Of a stretch of DNA of 64,000 bases, positions 17,883 to 28,090 are shown piece by piece. Every line of letters starts with the position of its first letter. Positions within the stretch are counted from its first letter, which is position 1. The DNA is from Halomonas sp. BDJS001 (GTDB taxonomy: Bacteria > Pseudomonadota > Gammaproteobacteria > Pseudomonadales > Halomonadaceae), in contig NZ_CP110535.1 in the NCBI RefSeq assembly GCF_026104355.1, forward strand, positions 3,224,001-3,288,000. Direction: 5' to 3'. A program made the translations under genes and the position numbers. A model generated the notes under the pieces. The model saw nothing but the letters and a program-made list of their open reading frames with translations, made no database searches and had not been told where the DNA came from.

Positions 17883-18970
17883 CAGACGTCCTGAAGGGCC
17901 GAGAGTTGCTCTGCCTGATACTCATGAATCAGCGGGCTAATCACATCATCCAACTGCTCACCGCTAACCACTTCATTGAGTTTATAAAGCGTCAAATTTA
18001 TACGGTGATCGGTAATCCGTCCCTGGGGGAAATTATAGGTGCGAATGCGCTCACTACGATCCCCGGAGCCCACTAGTGAACGGCGAGCATCCGCCTGCGT
18101 CTGACGCTGGCTATCGACGGCGTTACGCTTTAACTTAGCGGCCAACAGCGACATCGCTTTAGCACGGTTTTTATGCTGACTGCGCTCTTCCTGACACTCC
18201 ACTACTACACCGGTGGGCAGGTGGGTAATGCGGATTGCAGAGTCGGTGGTGTTAACGTGCTGACCGCCAGCGCCGCTGGAGCGGTAAGTATCAACACGCA
18301 GATCCGCAGGATTAATATCGATATCGCCCACGTCATCCACTTCAGGCATTACCGCAACGGTGCAGGCAGAAGTATGAATGCGGCCCTGAGATTCGGTCGC
18401 CGGTACCCGCTGCACACGATGAGCGCCGGATTCAAATTTTAGCTGGGCGTACACACCCTCGCCTTTCACCCGTGAAATAATCTCTTTGTAGCCTCCCTGC
18501 TCCCCGTGGCTTGCACTCACCACCTCGACCCGCCAACCGCGTTTTTCCGCATAGCGTGAGTACATGCGAAACAGATCACCGGCAAAAATAGCCGCCTCGT
18601 CACCGCCCGTGCCCGCACGCACTTCCAGAAACACCCCACGGCCATCGTCGGGGTCTTTCGGTACCAGTAAGCGCTTCAATTCGAGATCCAGCTCGGCTAA
18701 GCGTTCACGCCCTTCGCTTAACTCCATCTCCGCCAACTCGCGCATGTCAGCGTCGCTATCACGGCTTAGCTGCTCGGCTTCGTGCATATTGGTTTCGATC
18801 TCACGGTAGCGCTGCCAGGCAGCCACCAGCTCCTCTAACTCAGCGTATTCACGAGAGTAGTCGCGAAAGCGCTGCTGGTTATTGATCACTTCGGGATCCG
18901 ATAGCAGCATCGCCAGCTCTTCAAAGCGTTCGGTGAAGCTGTCTAAGCGTTGGCGTAGCGTCTCTTTCAT
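17882..18970 (-). CDS. prfA: Peptide chain release factor 1
   Basis: 362 aa, the expected length. It contains the PAT anticodon-like tripeptide ([14 protein letters not shown]) that reads UAA/UAG stop codons, and the catalytic GGQ loop ([16 protein letters not shown]). It terminates translation in the ribosomal A site. Its start overlaps the hemA stop by four bases (ATGA), so hemA, prfA and prmC are one coupled unit. Confidence 0.97.
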   Translation of the reverse strand: MKETLRQRLDSFTERFEELAMLLSDPEVINNQQRFRDYSREYAELEELVAAWQRYREIETNMHEAEQLSRDSDADMRELAEMELSEGRERLAELDLELKRLLVPKDPDDGRGVFLEVRAGTGGDEAAIFAGDLFRMYSRYAEKRGWRVEVVSASHGEQGGYKEIISRVKGEGVYAQLKFESGAHRVQRVPATESQGRIHTSACTVAVMPEVDDVGDIDINPADLRVDTYRSSGAGGQHVNTTDSAIRITHLPTGVVVECQEERSQHKNRAKAMSLLAAKLKRNAVDSQRQTQADARRSLVGSGDRSERIRTYNFPQGRITDHRINLTLYKLNEVVSGEQLDDVISPLIHEYQAEQLSALQDV

Positions 18971-20280
18971 GCGGGCGTATCATCCTTCTGGCGGTTAACC
19001 GTGGGCGCAGGCGTGGTCTCGAATGCAGGTTTTATAGGCAACAGCAGGCGTGGAGCGGCATTCAGCAAGTCGTGCTGCTCTTCAGACGCCGCATCCCGTA
19101 TCGCCTGGGTAGGCTGGTGGAGCAAACGGTTGGTCAGTTGGTGGGCCAAGCGTTCAATGACCTTAGCAGGGTCTTCACCCCGCGCCAGCCGTTCCAGCGC
19201 TTGGTCGCGGGAAAGATCTCGCAGCGCTTCGCCATGCTGGCGGTAGTCGCGAATCAGATCACCGCCACTACGAATACGCCGCTCGTGCTGCCAACTCCCC
19301 ACCCCGTGTTCAATCAACGACTCGGCCTGATCAGCAGCCACCTGTCGGTGGCGACGATTTTCCTGGATTACCTCCTCCAAATCGTCCACGGTATAGAGAA
19401 ACACATCGGCCAATTCGCCCACTTCGGGCTCAATATCCCGAGGCACCGCGATGTCGACCATAAATACCGGACGATGGCGGCGTTTTTTAAGTGCGCGCTC
19501 CACCATGCCTTTGCCAAGTATGGGTAAAGGTGAGGCGGTGGAAGAGATCACAATATCGGCGTGTTCAAGGGCGTCAGGAATCTCTTGCAGGGTAATCGCC
19601 GTTCCCTCTAAGGGGCCTGCCACCAGTTCAGCCCGTTCACGAGTTCGGTTGGCGACAGTAAGCTGGCGAACGCCCGCTTCGTGCAAATGGCGAGCGACCA
19701 ATTCGATGGTTTCACCGGCGCCAATGAGCAACGCCCGTGAACGGCTAAAATCATCAAAAATGCGGCTGGCCATACTGACCGCAGCGTAGGCCACTGAAAC
19801 AGGGTTTTTACCGATCCCTGTTTCGGTACGCACTTGCTTGGCTACCGCAAAGGTGTGTTGGAACAGACGTTCAAGCTCGCCGCCCAACCCCTTGGATTGA
19901 CGCGCCTGCTGATAGGCATCTTTCAACTGGCCCAGTATCTGCGGTTCGCCCAGCACCATAGAATCCAGGCCAACCGCTACGCGCATTAAATGGCGCGCTG
20001 CATCGTTGTCCAAATAGTGGTAGGCACAGCGCGTCAGCTCATCGACGCGTAAGTTATGAAAGCGTCCGAGCCAATTGAGTACTGCCTGTTCGCCAGCCGC
20101 ATCCGTGACACAGTAAAGTTCCGTGCGGTTGCAGGTAGAGAGCACCGCCGCTTCACTAACTTGTGGCAGGTCGCGCAACTCTGCCAACGCCGTTTCAAGC
20201 TGCGTTGGCGTAAAAGCCACCTGCTCACGCACGGCCACGCTGGCGGTACGATGATTTATTCCCAGGGCAAGAAGCGTCAT
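18967..20280 (-). CDS. hemA: Glutamyl-tRNA reductase
   Basis: 437 aa. It catalyses NADPH-dependent reduction of glutamyl-tRNA to glutamate-1-semialdehyde, the first committed step of C5 tetrapyrrole synthesis. Visible: N-terminal [17 protein letters not shown], the active-site Cys in [13 protein letters not shown] (about 50), [15 protein letters not shown], the NADPH domain ([16 protein letters not shown]) and the C-terminal dimerisation helices. First gene of the operon; its promoter must lie in the 20281-20623 region. Confidence 0.97.
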   Translation of the reverse strand: MTLLALGINHRTASVAVREQVAFTPTQLETALAELRDLPQVSEAAVLSTCNRTELYCVTDAAGEQAVLNWLGRFHNLRVDELTRCAYHYLDNDAARHLMRVAVGLDSMVLGEPQILGQLKDAYQQARQSKGLGGELERLFQHTFAVAKQVRTETGIGKNPVSVAYAAVSMASRIFDDFSRSRALLIGAGETIELVARHLHEAGVRQLTVANRTRERAELVAGPLEGTAITLQEIPDALEHADIVISSTASPLPILGKGMVERALKKRRHRPVFMVDIAVPRDIEPEVGELADVFLYTVDDLEEVIQENRRHRQVAADQAESLIEHGVGSWQHERRIRSGGDLIRDYRQHGEALRDLSRDQALERLARGEDPAKVIERLAHQLTNRLLHQPTQAIRDAASEEQHDLLNAAPRLLLPIKPAFETTPAPTVNRQKDDTPA

Positions 20281-20623
20281 GCGTTATGCGTCTTCGCTAG
20301 TGTGTCGGACTTTTGTCAGCCGCTCTTGAGATAAGCAGCTGCGCCATCGGTTACGGCTTGCTAAAACAAGTCTTTTGCGTGGTTCAAGCGCTGCCTACAA
20401 TAATCTGTCATAAGTAGGCATAAAGTTTGCTGACCACTTTTTCAAGGAGGAACATTCTATCACAGCAGGCTATCATCTGGCCCACACCACTTTGCCGCAG
20501 GCAGGCAAGCCGCTATGCTGGGCATTCGGCCACTTAATCGAGAGACGCATGCGACCTCGCTTTTCATTATCGGGCCCTGTATTAATGGGCTCCACCTGTT
20601 CGGGCTTCTCATTAGTGAGCGCT
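20281..20623. other. Divergent intergenic region between hemA and the TPR lipoprotein gene
   Basis: About 343 bases. It holds an inverted repeat TGCCTAC (20392-20398) / GTAGGCA (20414-20420) with a 15-base loop, and a strong but orphan Shine-Dalgarno-like AAGGAGG at 20444-20450 with no ATG, GTG or TTG at normal distance. Promoters for both flanking genes are expected here; I could not assign -35/-10 elements with confidence. Confidence 0.4.
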
Positions 20624-22390
20624 ATGTTACGGCATTCAATACTATTACCCGCGGCTGCCTCTGCGGCTCTACTGCTGAGTGGCTGCCAATCAACACCCAG
20701 CCCACAGGATGGCCCTCTCGGCACCTGGGGCGAGGATCCGATGCACAATGCGCCGCCGATCACTCGGGGGCTTGATGCTAGTGGACTCAGCACGCTACTC
20801 GGCGCCGAGCTTGCGGGCCAGCGTGGCGACTATCGCTACGCAAGCCAGGGCTACCTGGAAGCGGCTAAGCGCTACCGCGAGCCAGCGCTGGCTGAACGTG
20901 CCACCTTTGCGGCGCGCTTTGGCGATGAAGCCTCATTAATAGAGGCTTCTGCACTACGCTGGCGAGAGCTTGACCCTGAGGCAGAAGCGCCTAATCGTTT
21001 GCTGGCGGCCTTCTCACTCCAGCGTGGCGATTGGTTAGACAGCCTCGAACAGCGCCTGGATATCGTCGAAGCGGGCGGCCACGGCGATATCACCGCCTTT
21101 GCCGAGATTGCCGCGGCAGAAGAGGAGGCGCCATTGAGGTTAATTGCCCAGCAGTTGCAGGAGCATTTAGCTCGCCCTAACGCTGACCAGTTGCCACACC
21201 ACAGCGATGTGCTGCTGGGCACGGCTTTGATCGAGGCTACCCTTGGCGACACCGCACCGGCGCAGCGGCGTCTTGATCAAGTCGAAGTACTCGACCCAGA
21301 ATCCGCTGCGTTATGGTTAGTGAAAGCACGCTTGGCACTGGAAGTTGAGGACTACCCCACTGCTCAGCGCGCTGCCCAGCAGGGCCTGGAGCTTGCGCCT
21401 GACGATGTGCGCTTCATTCTGTTGCTGGCTCAGGCGGAAATTCGTCTTAACAATATTAGTGCCGCGGAAGTGCAGACTAACGCCCTACTGGAAAGCCATG
21501 GCGGTAATGAGGATCTACGCTTATCGCTAGCCCAACTCTATCTTGAGGAAGGCCACCCCGAACCCGCGCAACGCTTGTTGCAGCCGCTTATCGGCCAGCC
21601 ACAGGTGCCGGATTTAGCTTATTACTTACTTGGCGCGATCACTCAAGCGCAAGACGATATCGATAATGCGCTGCTTTATTACCGCCAAGTTAGCGAGGGC
21701 AGTGAATTTTTACCTGCTCGCGCGGCGGCAGCGCAGATGCTGATTGAGGAGGATCGCCTACTGGATGCTCGTGCCTTCCTGCGTATTGAGCGAATGCGTT
21801 TCGATAACTACTTCTCTGAGCTGGTGATGCTTGAAGTGCAGTTGCTGGACGAGATAAATCAGCCTGCGGATGCCGATGCGCTATTAGACCGCGAGATTAG
21901 CCGTACGCCTGATGATGCATCGCTACTTTATATGCGTTCTATGCGACGCTGGGAAGCAGGCAATATTTCGGGCATGGAGCAGGATTTACGTCAGATACTG
22001 CGCACCGACCCAAACAATGCCGAAGCGCTCAATGCCCTTGGCTACACCCTGGCTGACCTTAACTTGCCTGGACGTTTACAGGAAGCCTTTGAGCTGATTG
22101 AGCGCGCCTACGAGGCCGACCCGAACAACCCTGCGGTACTCGACAGCATGGGCTGGGTCTACTTCCGTCTCGGGGAGCCTGAAGAAGCGTTACCCTGGCT
22201 TGAAAGTGCCTACACGCAGCTACCTGATCAAGAAGTTGCCGCACATTTAGCCGAAGTACTCAAAGCGTTGGGGCGTGATGACGAGGCGCGCCAACTGATC
22301 CAGCAAATCATGCAGCGAACGAACCAGCATCCGCTGATCGACGAGCTGCTTGAACGCTACCCTGAACTAACGCCGCCAGAGACACCCTAA
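20624..22390 (+). CDS. TPR-repeat outer-membrane-type lipoprotein
   Basis: 588 aa from ATG 20624. This start gives a clean lipoprotein signal (MLRHSILLPAAASAALLLSGC), with the lipobox Cys at 21; an earlier in-frame ATG (20549) would bury it. The rest is helical with many tetratricopeptide repeats, clearest at the C-terminus (DPNNAEALNALGYTLADL and DPNNPAVLDSMGWVYFRLGE). TPR lipoproteins scaffold envelope assembly; the position directly before lolB fits a lipoprotein/outer membrane role, but the partner is unknown. Confidence 0.85.
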   Translation: MLRHSILLPAAASAALLLSGCQSTPSPQDGPLGTWGEDPMHNAPPITRGLDASGLSTLLGAELAGQRGDYRYASQGYLEAAKRYREPALAERATFAARFGDEASLIEASALRWRELDPEAEAPNRLLAAFSLQRGDWLDSLEQRLDIVEAGGHGDITAFAEIAAAEEEAPLRLIAQQLQEHLARPNADQLPHHSDVLLGTALIEATLGDTAPAQRRLDQVEVLDPESAALWLVKARLALEVEDYPTAQRAAQQGLELAPDDVRFILLLAQAEIRLNNISAAEVQTNALLESHGGNEDLRLSLAQLYLEEGHPEPAQRLLQPLIGQPQVPDLAYYLLGAITQAQDDIDNALLYYRQVSEGSEFLPARAAAAQMLIEEDRLLDARAFLRIERMRFDNYFSELVMLEVQLLDEINQPADADALLDREISRTPDDASLLYMRSMRRWEAGNISGMEQDLRQILRTDPNNAEALNALGYTLADLNLPGRLQEAFELIERAYEADPNNPAVLDSMGWVYFRLGEPEEALPWLESAYTQLPDQEVAAHLAEVLKALGRDDEARQLIQQIMQRTNQHPLIDELLERYPELTPPETP

Positions 22391-22450
22391 CTCTGCGAAC
22401 CACACTTTTTAAGCGTATTACGCCGTAACTACCTAACACGGAGCCTGTTT

Positions 22451-23110
22451 ATGTTGACACTGACGTCCCCTTCCCGCCGCTGGCCAATGACACGACACTC
22501 TTCGCGCCTCTGGTTTGCCGGTTTTACGCTACTCTTACTCGCCGGGTGTGCTTCCCAGGCGCCTATGGATGAAGGCGGCCGCCAGGCAGGCCAGTGGGAA
22601 CGCCAGCAAGCTGAGGTAGAGGCGTTCGACACCTGGACACTGGTCGGCAAAGCCGGATTGCGTACACCAGAAGAGAATGTCAGCACCAACCTGGATTGGA
22701 ATCAAACCCCCCACTATTTCCGTATGCTGATCAGCGGCCCCTTTGGCGGCGGGCGCAACGTGCTCGAAGGTCGCGAGGGACGTTTCTCGCTCTCCAATAG
22801 CGACGGCCGCTTTGAGGCAGAAACCCCAGAAGCACTAATGGAAGAGCAGTTGGGTTGGTCGCTACCCGTCACCGCCATGCCCAACTGGGTACGCGGATTG
22901 CCCGGTGACCCGGATAGCGACAACGCCAGCAGCTATCAGCTAGAAACCGACGAACTGGGCTTCCCAAGCCACCTTGCACAGGACGGTTGGGAAATTGACT
23001 ACCGCGACTGGGAAAAAGTCGACGACCTGTGGCTACCCCGTCGCATGGTCATGCATTACGATGATGTGCGGATTACGCTGGTCGTTAATCAGTGGCAAGC
23101 CAGCGAGTAA
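22451..23110 (+). CDS. lolB: Outer-membrane lipoprotein receptor LolB
   Basis: 219 aa from ATG 22451 (CGGAG site); ATG 22487 is a possible alternative start. Lipobox FTLLLLAGC is followed by the LolB domain: AFDTWTLVGKAGLRTPEENVS, WNQTPHYFRMLISGPFGGG, WVRGLP and the final strand. LolB accepts lipoproteins from LolA and inserts them into the outer membrane. It is immediately followed by ispE, the gene order found in many gammaproteobacteria. Confidence 0.92.
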   Translation: MLTLTSPSRRWPMTRHSSRLWFAGFTLLLLAGCASQAPMDEGGRQAGQWERQQAEVEAFDTWTLVGKAGLRTPEENVSTNLDWNQTPHYFRMLISGPFGGGRNVLEGREGRFSLSNSDGRFEAETPEALMEEQLGWSLPVTAMPNWVRGLPGDPDSDNASSYQLETDELGFPSHLAQDGWEIDYRDWEKVDDLWLPRRMVMHYDDVRITLVVNQWQASE

Positions 23111-23124
23111 AGGTAGGCTTTTAC

Positions 23125-23979
23125 ATGAACGCGCCGTTAACGCTCCCGGCTCCGGCCAAGCTGAACCGCATGCTGCATATCGTGGGCCGTCGTGATGACG
23201 GTTACCACTTACTGCAAACGCTTTTTCAGTTTATCGATCTATGCGATCAGCTTACGCTAACTCCCCGCAGTGACGGGGAGATCCACTTGATCAGTGAGGT
23301 GAGCGGCGTTAGCCACGATGACAATTTGGTCGTGCGCGCAGCACGGTTATTGCAAACCCATAGCGGCACACCATTAGGGGCTACGCTTAAGATTGAAAAG
23401 CAACTGCCCATGGGCGGCGGTCTCGGGGGCGGCAGCTCCAACGCAGCCACCGCGTTAGTGGGGCTTAACCACCTTTGGCAGCTCAACCTATCGCTTGTAG
23501 AATTAGCCCGCCTCGGGCTTCGTCTTGGGGCTGACGTGCCGGTCTTTGTCCACGGCCATAGCGCCTGGGCCGAAGGGGTCGGCGAACAACTCACTAAGGT
23601 CATGCTTGATACTCCCTGGTTTGTGGTTATTCACCCCAGAATAAGTGTCTCCACCCCCAGCGTCTTCCAAGACCCGCAATTGACACGTGACAGCCGCCCC
23701 ATTACTATGGCGCGCGCACTGCAGGGGGGAGCGCCGGAGTGGCGCAACGACTGTGAAGCCGTGGTAAAGGAACGCTATCCGCCAATTGCGGAAGCCTTTC
23801 ACTGGCTCGCACAGCACGCACCCAGCCGGTTGACCGGCACGGGCGCTTGTTTATTTGCTACTTTTGAAACACAGCAAACAGCACAGGCAACCGCGCAATT
23901 AGCGGAACAATACTGGCCGACATGGGTTGCACGCGGACTCAACACCTCTCCTCTACATGCTGCACTGGGCTATTTTTAG
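23125..23979 (+). CDS. ispE: 4-diphosphocytidyl-2-C-methyl-D-erythritol kinase
   Basis: 284 aa from ATG 23125; an upstream GTG inside lolB is less likely. A GHMP kinase of the MEP isoprenoid pathway that phosphorylates CDP-methylerythritol. It shows LPAPAKLNRMLHIVGRRDDGYH at the N-terminus, the ATP loop PMGGGLGGGSSNAATAL (about 95-111), GADVPVFVHG and the C-terminal SRLTGTGACLFATF. The N-terminal Asn-Leu usual in 'KLNLFL' is present as KLNRML. Confidence 0.95.
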   Translation: MNAPLTLPAPAKLNRMLHIVGRRDDGYHLLQTLFQFIDLCDQLTLTPRSDGEIHLISEVSGVSHDDNLVVRAARLLQTHSGTPLGATLKIEKQLPMGGGLGGGSSNAATALVGLNHLWQLNLSLVELARLGLRLGADVPVFVHGHSAWAEGVGEQLTKVMLDTPWFVVIHPRISVSTPSVFQDPQLTRDSRPITMARALQGGAPEWRNDCEAVVKERYPPIAEAFHWLAQHAPSRLTGTGACLFATFETQQTAQATAQLAEQYWPTWVARGLNTSPLHAALGYF

Positions 23980-24021
23980 TAAAAGCCCGCTCTGGGCTTT
24001 TAGTAAGAGCCCGCTCTGGGC
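23974..24021 (+). terminator. 24-bp tandem duplication containing the ispE terminator stem
   Basis: Two adjacent 24-base units (23974-23997 and 23998-24021) differ at one position. Each contains AGCCCGCTCTGGGC, a stem GCCC-GCTCT-GGGC; the first is flanked by A4 and T4 (23981-24001) and looks like a functional rho-independent terminator. The duplication includes the ispE stop codon. It probably arose by replication slippage. Confidence 0.7.
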
Positions 24022-24055
24022 AGTTGAAAGCGCCCGGCTAACGAAGGGCCATTGT

Positions 24056-24130
24056 TGGGGTATCGCCAAGTGGTAAGGCACCGGTTTTTGGTATCGGCAT
24101 TCCCAGGTTCGAATCCTGGTACCCCAGCCA
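24056..24130 (+). tRNA. tRNA-Gln (anticodon TTG)
   Basis: 75 bases including an encoded CCA. The acceptor stem TGGGGTA pairs with TACCCCA, the anticodon loop reads TTTTTGGTA with TTG, and the T-arm has GGTTCGAATCC. It sits between ispE and prs, its usual location in gammaproteobacteria. Confidence 0.97.
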
Positions 24131-24205
24131 ATTTCATTTTATATATGGCCTAAGTATGATCTGCGTTTTCTCCCCTGATCCCCAACACTGCAAAGGTGGC
24201 TGCGC

Positions 24206-25147
24206 GTGTCAAAATTGATGGTTTTCGCCGGGAATGCCAATCCCGCACTCGCTCAAAAAATTGCCGAGAGCTTAGACAGCCGTATGGGTAACGCCACGGT
24301 GGGTCAATTCAGCGACGGCGAAATCGCAGTCGAGATCAATGAGAACGTGCGCGGTAAGGATGTTTTCATCCTGCAATCCACCTGTGCACCGACAAATGAC
24401 AATTTGATGGAGTTGATTCTGATGGTCGACGCCCTGCGTCGCGCCTCGGCAACTCGCATCACAGCGGTACTGCCTTACTTTGGCTATGCCCGCCAGGATC
24501 GCCGCGTGCGCTCCGCACGGGTGCCGATTTCCGCTAAAGTAGTGGCGGATATGATGGTTAAAGCGGGCGTTGACCGTGTAATGACCATGGATCTACACGC
24601 AGACCAGATCCAAGGCTTCTTTGATGTCCCGGTCGACAACGTCTACGGCTCCCCCATTCTGCTTGATGACATTGAACGTCAGAATTACAGCGACCTTGTG
24701 GTCGTTTCTCCTGATGTAGGCGGTGTGGTTCGCGCTCGAGCCATCGCCAAACAGCTGAATGCCGATCTTGCCATTATCGACAAGCGTCGCCCCCAGGCTA
24801 ACCAAGCCCAGGTGATGCACATCATTGGCGAGATTGAAGGCCGCACCTGTGTTGTGGTTGACGATATGATCGATACCGCAGGCACGCTGTGCAAAGCCGG
24901 TGAAGCGCTTAAAGACCACGGCGCTAAGCGCGTAGTGGCCTATGCGACACACCCGATTTTGTCCGGCCCAGCGGTCGACAATATTACTAACTCCGTACTG
25001 GATGAAGTGGTGGTGACCGACACCATCCCGCTATCTGACGTTGCTCGTCGGAGCGGAAAAATTCGCCAGTTGAGCGTTGCAGGCCTGATAGCGGAAGCGA
25101 TTCGCCGGGTCAGCAATGAAGAATCTGTCAGCGCGATGTTCCACTAA
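24206..25147 (+). CDS. prs: Ribose-phosphate pyrophosphokinase
   Basis: 313 aa, starting at GTG 24206 (AAAGGTGG site). It makes PRPP from ribose-5-phosphate and ATP for nucleotide, His and Trp synthesis. The sequence shows [36 protein letters not shown], the ATP flexible loop [10 protein letters not shown], the metal/ATP segment [13 protein letters not shown] and the PRPP loop [13 protein letters not shown]. Length and motifs are those of class I enzymes. Confidence 0.97.
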   Translation: MSKLMVFAGNANPALAQKIAESLDSRMGNATVGQFSDGEIAVEINENVRGKDVFILQSTCAPTNDNLMELILMVDALRRASATRITAVLPYFGYARQDRRVRSARVPISAKVVADMMVKAGVDRVMTMDLHADQIQGFFDVPVDNVYGSPILLDDIERQNYSDLVVVSPDVGGVVRARAIAKQLNADLAIIDKRRPQANQAQVMHIIGEIEGRTCVVVDDMIDTAGTLCKAGEALKDHGAKRVVAYATHPILSGPAVDNITNSVLDEVVVTDTIPLSDVARRSGKIRQLSVAGLIAEAIRRVSNEESVSAMFH

Positions 25148-25244
25148 TTCGCTGACGATAAAGCCCCCCTTTTGGGGCCACGGAAGCGCTGTCGTCTGGT
25201 CGCGGTCGGCAGCGTATTCCTTACTTTAACTAAGAGGCAATTCC

Positions 25245-25886
25245 ATGTCTGATTTTATCCTGAAAGCCAGCGTTCGTAACGACCTGGGGAAAGGTGCGAG
25301 CCGCCGCCTGCGTCGTGCGAACCAGCAAGTGCCAGCCGTTGTATACGGTGGCGAAAAAGGCGCGCAGTCCATCGCTGTTGAAAAAACCGCTTTCTACAAA
25401 GCGATTGAAGATGAGTCTTTCTTCTCTTCCGTCATCAAACTGATGATCGAAGGCAAAGAAGAGCAAGTGGTTGTTCGTGACCTGCAGCGTCACCCCTTCA
25501 AGCCGCTGCTGACCCACGCCGACTTCCTGCGCGTTGATGCCACTCACGAAATCACCATCAACGTGCCGCTGCACGTGACGGGCGAAGAGAAGTGTGTCGG
25601 CATTAAAGACCAAGGCGGCGAACTGCACGTACTGGCCAACGAAGTTGCCATCAGTTGCTTGCCGAAAGATCTGCCTGACTTTATCGAAGTCGACATCACT
25701 GCCGTGGAGCTGGGCACTACCCTGCACCTGTCTGACCTTACCCTGCCGGCCGGCGTCACTTCGGTTGACCTGTCCCACGGTGAAGAGCACGACAATGCAG
25801 TACTCAGCATCACTAAAGTAAAAGTGCGTGTTGATGAAGATGAAGACGGTGAAAGCGAAGGTGAAGAAGACACCAGCGCCGAGTAA
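25245..25886 (+). CDS. rplY: 50S ribosomal protein L25 (Ctc form)
   Basis: 213 aa from ATG 25245 (AAGAGGC site). The N-terminal L25 5S-rRNA-binding domain ([26 protein letters not shown]) is followed by the TL5/Ctc C-terminal beta domain (about 95-190) and an acidic tail ([17 protein letters not shown]), consistent with the acidic surfaces of halophile proteins. Between prs and this gene a GCCCC/GGGGC hairpin (25163-25178) may attenuate read-through. Confidence 0.95.
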   Translation: MSDFILKASVRNDLGKGASRRLRRANQQVPAVVYGGEKGAQSIAVEKTAFYKAIEDESFFSSVIKLMIEGKEEQVVVRDLQRHPFKPLLTHADFLRVDATHEITINVPLHVTGEEKCVGIKDQGGELHVLANEVAISCLPKDLPDFIEVDITAVELGTTLHLSDLTLPAGVTSVDLSHGEEHDNAVLSITKVKVRVDEDEDGESEGEEDTSAE

Positions 25887-25908
25887 GCCTCCGTCAAGCA
25901 CTTCTGCT

Positions 25909-25982
25909 GGGGCTATGCCTGCATAGCCCTGGTGGTGCTGACATGATGTTAGAATCAAGCGCCCCGGCGCTTGATTTTTTTT
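25909..25982 (+). terminator. Tandem hairpins ending in a T-tract after rplY
   Basis: A first hairpin GGGCTATG-CCTG-CATAGCCC (about 25909-25929) is followed by AATCAAGCGC/GCGCTTGATT with a CC-GG type loop (25953-25974) and eight Ts. The second is a canonical rho-independent terminator for rplY. Confidence 0.85.
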
Positions 25983-26059
25983 GGGGCCATCGCTGGGACG
26001 GCGTCAACCATGTTTTCTGGATAGTGTTGCTCTTCTGGATATTTTTATGAGGTGGGAAG

Positions 26060-26647
26060 ATGAGCCAGGTAACAGCCATTATTGGATTAGGTAACCCCGG
26101 CGCAGAGTATGCCGCCACACGCCATAACGCCGGTTTCTGGCTGGTAGAAGCGATTGCGCAGAGCGCCCATGCAGAGCTGCGCCCAGAAAAGAAATTTTTT
26201 GGCCACTACGCCAAGGTACGCCTAGGCGACCATGAGTTGCACCTACTCAACCCCGCCACCTTTATGAATCGTAGTGGCGCTGCGGTGGCAGCCTTGTGCC
26301 AGTTTTTCAAACTCGCCCCTGAAAACCTACTGGTTGCTCACGACGAACTCGACCTCCCCCCCGGCCAGGCACGTTACAAAACCGGCGGTGGTCACGGCGG
26401 CCACAACGGCCTTCGCGATATTATCAGCGCATTAGGCGATCAGAAGCAGTTTCACCGCACCCGCATTGGCATTGGCCACCCCGGCGAGGCGCGGCAGGTG
26501 ACGAATTATGTGCTGGGGCGTCCTGGCAAGGCCGAGAGCGAAGCTATTTTTCGTGCCCTGGATGAGTGCATCGCCACGCTACCGCTAGCGCTCGCGGGTG
26601 ACTGGGCCAAAGCCATGAACCAGCTACATAGCTTCAAGCCAGAATAG
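26060..26647 (+). CDS. pth: Peptidyl-tRNA hydrolase
   Basis: 195 aa, ATG 26060 with GAGGTGGG upstream. It releases peptides from tRNAs dropped off the ribosome. Catalytic and substrate residues are visible: GLGNPGAEYAATRHNAGFW (His in RHNAG), NPATFMNRSGAAV (Asn), VAHDELDLPPG (Asp/Glu) and GGGHGGHNGLRDI. The order rplY-pth-ychF is conserved widely. Confidence 0.97.
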   Translation: MSQVTAIIGLGNPGAEYAATRHNAGFWLVEAIAQSAHAELRPEKKFFGHYAKVRLGDHELHLLNPATFMNRSGAAVAALCQFFKLAPENLLVAHDELDLPPGQARYKTGGGHGGHNGLRDIISALGDQKQFHRTRIGIGHPGEARQVTNYVLGRPGKAESEAIFRALDECIATLPLALAGDWAKAMNQLHSFKPE

Positions 26648-26751
26648 ACGTCGCCAAAAGCCGGCTAGTCACGCCGGTAGCTGACGGCCTGCGCATCTCG
26701 TAGAATGGCGGTTACTTTTACGCCCTACCACTTTATTCTCAGGAACATTTT

Positions 26752-27843
26752 ATGGGTTTCAATTGCGGCATCGTCGGCCTGCCTAACGTCGGCAAATCCA
26801 CACTCTTCAATGCACTGACCAAGTCAGGCATCGATGCAGAAAATTTTCCCTTCTGCACCATTGAGCCGAACGTGGGTATCGTACCGATGCCGGATCCGCG
26901 CCTTGATAAGCTCGCAGAGATCGTCAAGCCGCAGAAAGTACTGCCCACGACCATGGAGTTCGTCGACATTGCAGGCTTGGTTGCTGGAGCCTCCAAAGGC
27001 GAAGGCTTGGGCAACAAGTTCCTGGCCAATATTCGTGAAACACAAGCGATTGCCCACGTCGTTCGCTGCTTCGACAACGATAACGTCATCCATGTAGCCA
27101 ACCAGGTCGACCCACGCGCCGATATCGAAACAATCAATCTAGAGTTGGCGCTGGCCGACCTGGATACCGTCGAAAAAGCCAGCCAGCGCCTGGTTCGCTC
27201 GGTGAAGGGGGGCGACAAGGATGCCATTGCCACCAAGGCAATTCTTGACCGTATCCAGCCCCACTTGGCGGAAGGCATGCCGCTACGCAGCTTTGGCTTA
27301 AGCGAAGAAGAGCAGCGCCAGGTGAAAAGCTTCGGTTTTTTGACGCTGAAGCCGACCATGTATATCGCCAACGTTAATGAAGATGGTTTCGAGAACAATC
27401 CCTACCTGGATATTGTTAATGAAATCGCCGCTGAGGAAGGCGCACTGGTGGTGCCCGTATGCAACCAGCTGGAAGCCGAAATCGCCGAGCTGGATGACGA
27501 AGAGCGCTCAATGTTCTTAACCGAGATGGGCATGGATGAGCCAGGCCTTGATCGCGTGATTCGCGCGGGCTACTCACTGCTAGGCCTACAAACCTACTTC
27601 ACGGCCGGTGTTAAAGAAGTGCGCGCATGGACAGTCAAAGAGGGCGCCACGGCCCCAGAAGCCGCAGGCGTGATTCACACCGACTTCCAAAAAGGCTTTA
27701 TCCGCGCTGAAGTGGTGGCCTACGAGGATTTCGTATCGCTAGGCGGCGAACAGGCAGCCAAAGACGCTGGCAAGTGGCGCCTGGAGGGCAAAGAGTACAT
27801 TGTCAAAGATGGCGATGTAGTGCACTTCCGTTTTAATGTGTAA
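26752..27843 (+). CDS. ychF: Redox-regulated ribosome-binding ATPase YchF
   Basis: 363 aa from ATG 26752 (AGGAAC site). An Obg-family P-loop protein that binds ribosomes and prefers ATP. Motifs: [14 protein letters not shown] (G1), [20 protein letters not shown] (G3 region), the NxxE variant of G4 (ANVNEDG) that explains ATP preference, and a C-terminal TGS domain ([27 protein letters not shown] is its core, split here by residues 290-320). Confidence 0.97.
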   Translation: MGFNCGIVGLPNVGKSTLFNALTKSGIDAENFPFCTIEPNVGIVPMPDPRLDKLAEIVKPQKVLPTTMEFVDIAGLVAGASKGEGLGNKFLANIRETQAIAHVVRCFDNDNVIHVANQVDPRADIETINLELALADLDTVEKASQRLVRSVKGGDKDAIATKAILDRIQPHLAEGMPLRSFGLSEEEQRQVKSFGFLTLKPTMYIANVNEDGFENNPYLDIVNEIAAEEGALVVPVCNQLEAEIAELDDEERSMFLTEMGMDEPGLDRVIRAGYSLLGLQTYFTAGVKEVRAWTVKEGATAPEAAGVIHTDFQKGFIRAEVVAYEDFVSLGGEQAAKDAGKWRLEGKEYIVKDGDVVHFRFNV

Positions 27844-27919
27844 TCAGCAGCCAGCACACTTACGACAATAAAAGATTGACGAAAGACGGGGTTATCAGTA
27901 TCATTCGCCCCCGTTGAAA

Positions 27920-27996
27920 GGCTACGTAGCTCAGCTGGTTAGAGCACATCACTCATAATGATGGGGTCCCCTGTTCAAATCAGGGCGTAGCCACCA
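27920..27996 (+). tRNA. tRNA-Met (elongator, anticodon CAT)
   Basis: 77 bases with encoded ACCA. The acceptor GGCTACG pairs with CGTAGCC, the D-arm reads AGCTCAGCTGGTTAGAGC, the anticodon loop CTCATAA and the T-arm CTGTTCAAATCAG. The acceptor ends in a G-C pair, unlike the initiator, so elongator Met is favoured (CAT could also be a lysidine-modified Ile tRNA). Confidence 0.9.
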
Positions 27997-28004
27997 AACA
28001 TATT

Positions 28005-28036
28005 AAAAGCCCGCTAATTTTATTAGCGGGCTTTTT
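28005..28036 (+). terminator. Rho-independent terminator after tRNA-Met
   Basis: AAAAGCCCGCTAA - TTTTA - TTAGCGGGCTTTTTT: an 11-13-bp stem with a terminal T6. It also lies 55 bases from the convergent aminopeptidase gene and could act on both strands. Confidence 0.92.
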
Positions 28037-28090
28037 TATTTTATGTTGCCAAACGCTTACTGCTAAATAAAATTCACCTATTTGCTTAGA

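Noticed and set aside
20444..20450. Strong AAGGAGG as start signal for a small leader peptide
   Set aside because: No ATG, GTG or TTG lies within a usable distance downstream.
25230..25958. Long minus-strand ORF (242 aa) opposite rplY
   Set aside because: Antisense shadow of a highly biased, conserved ribosomal protein gene; its sequence is low in recognisable structure and lacks a ribosome site.
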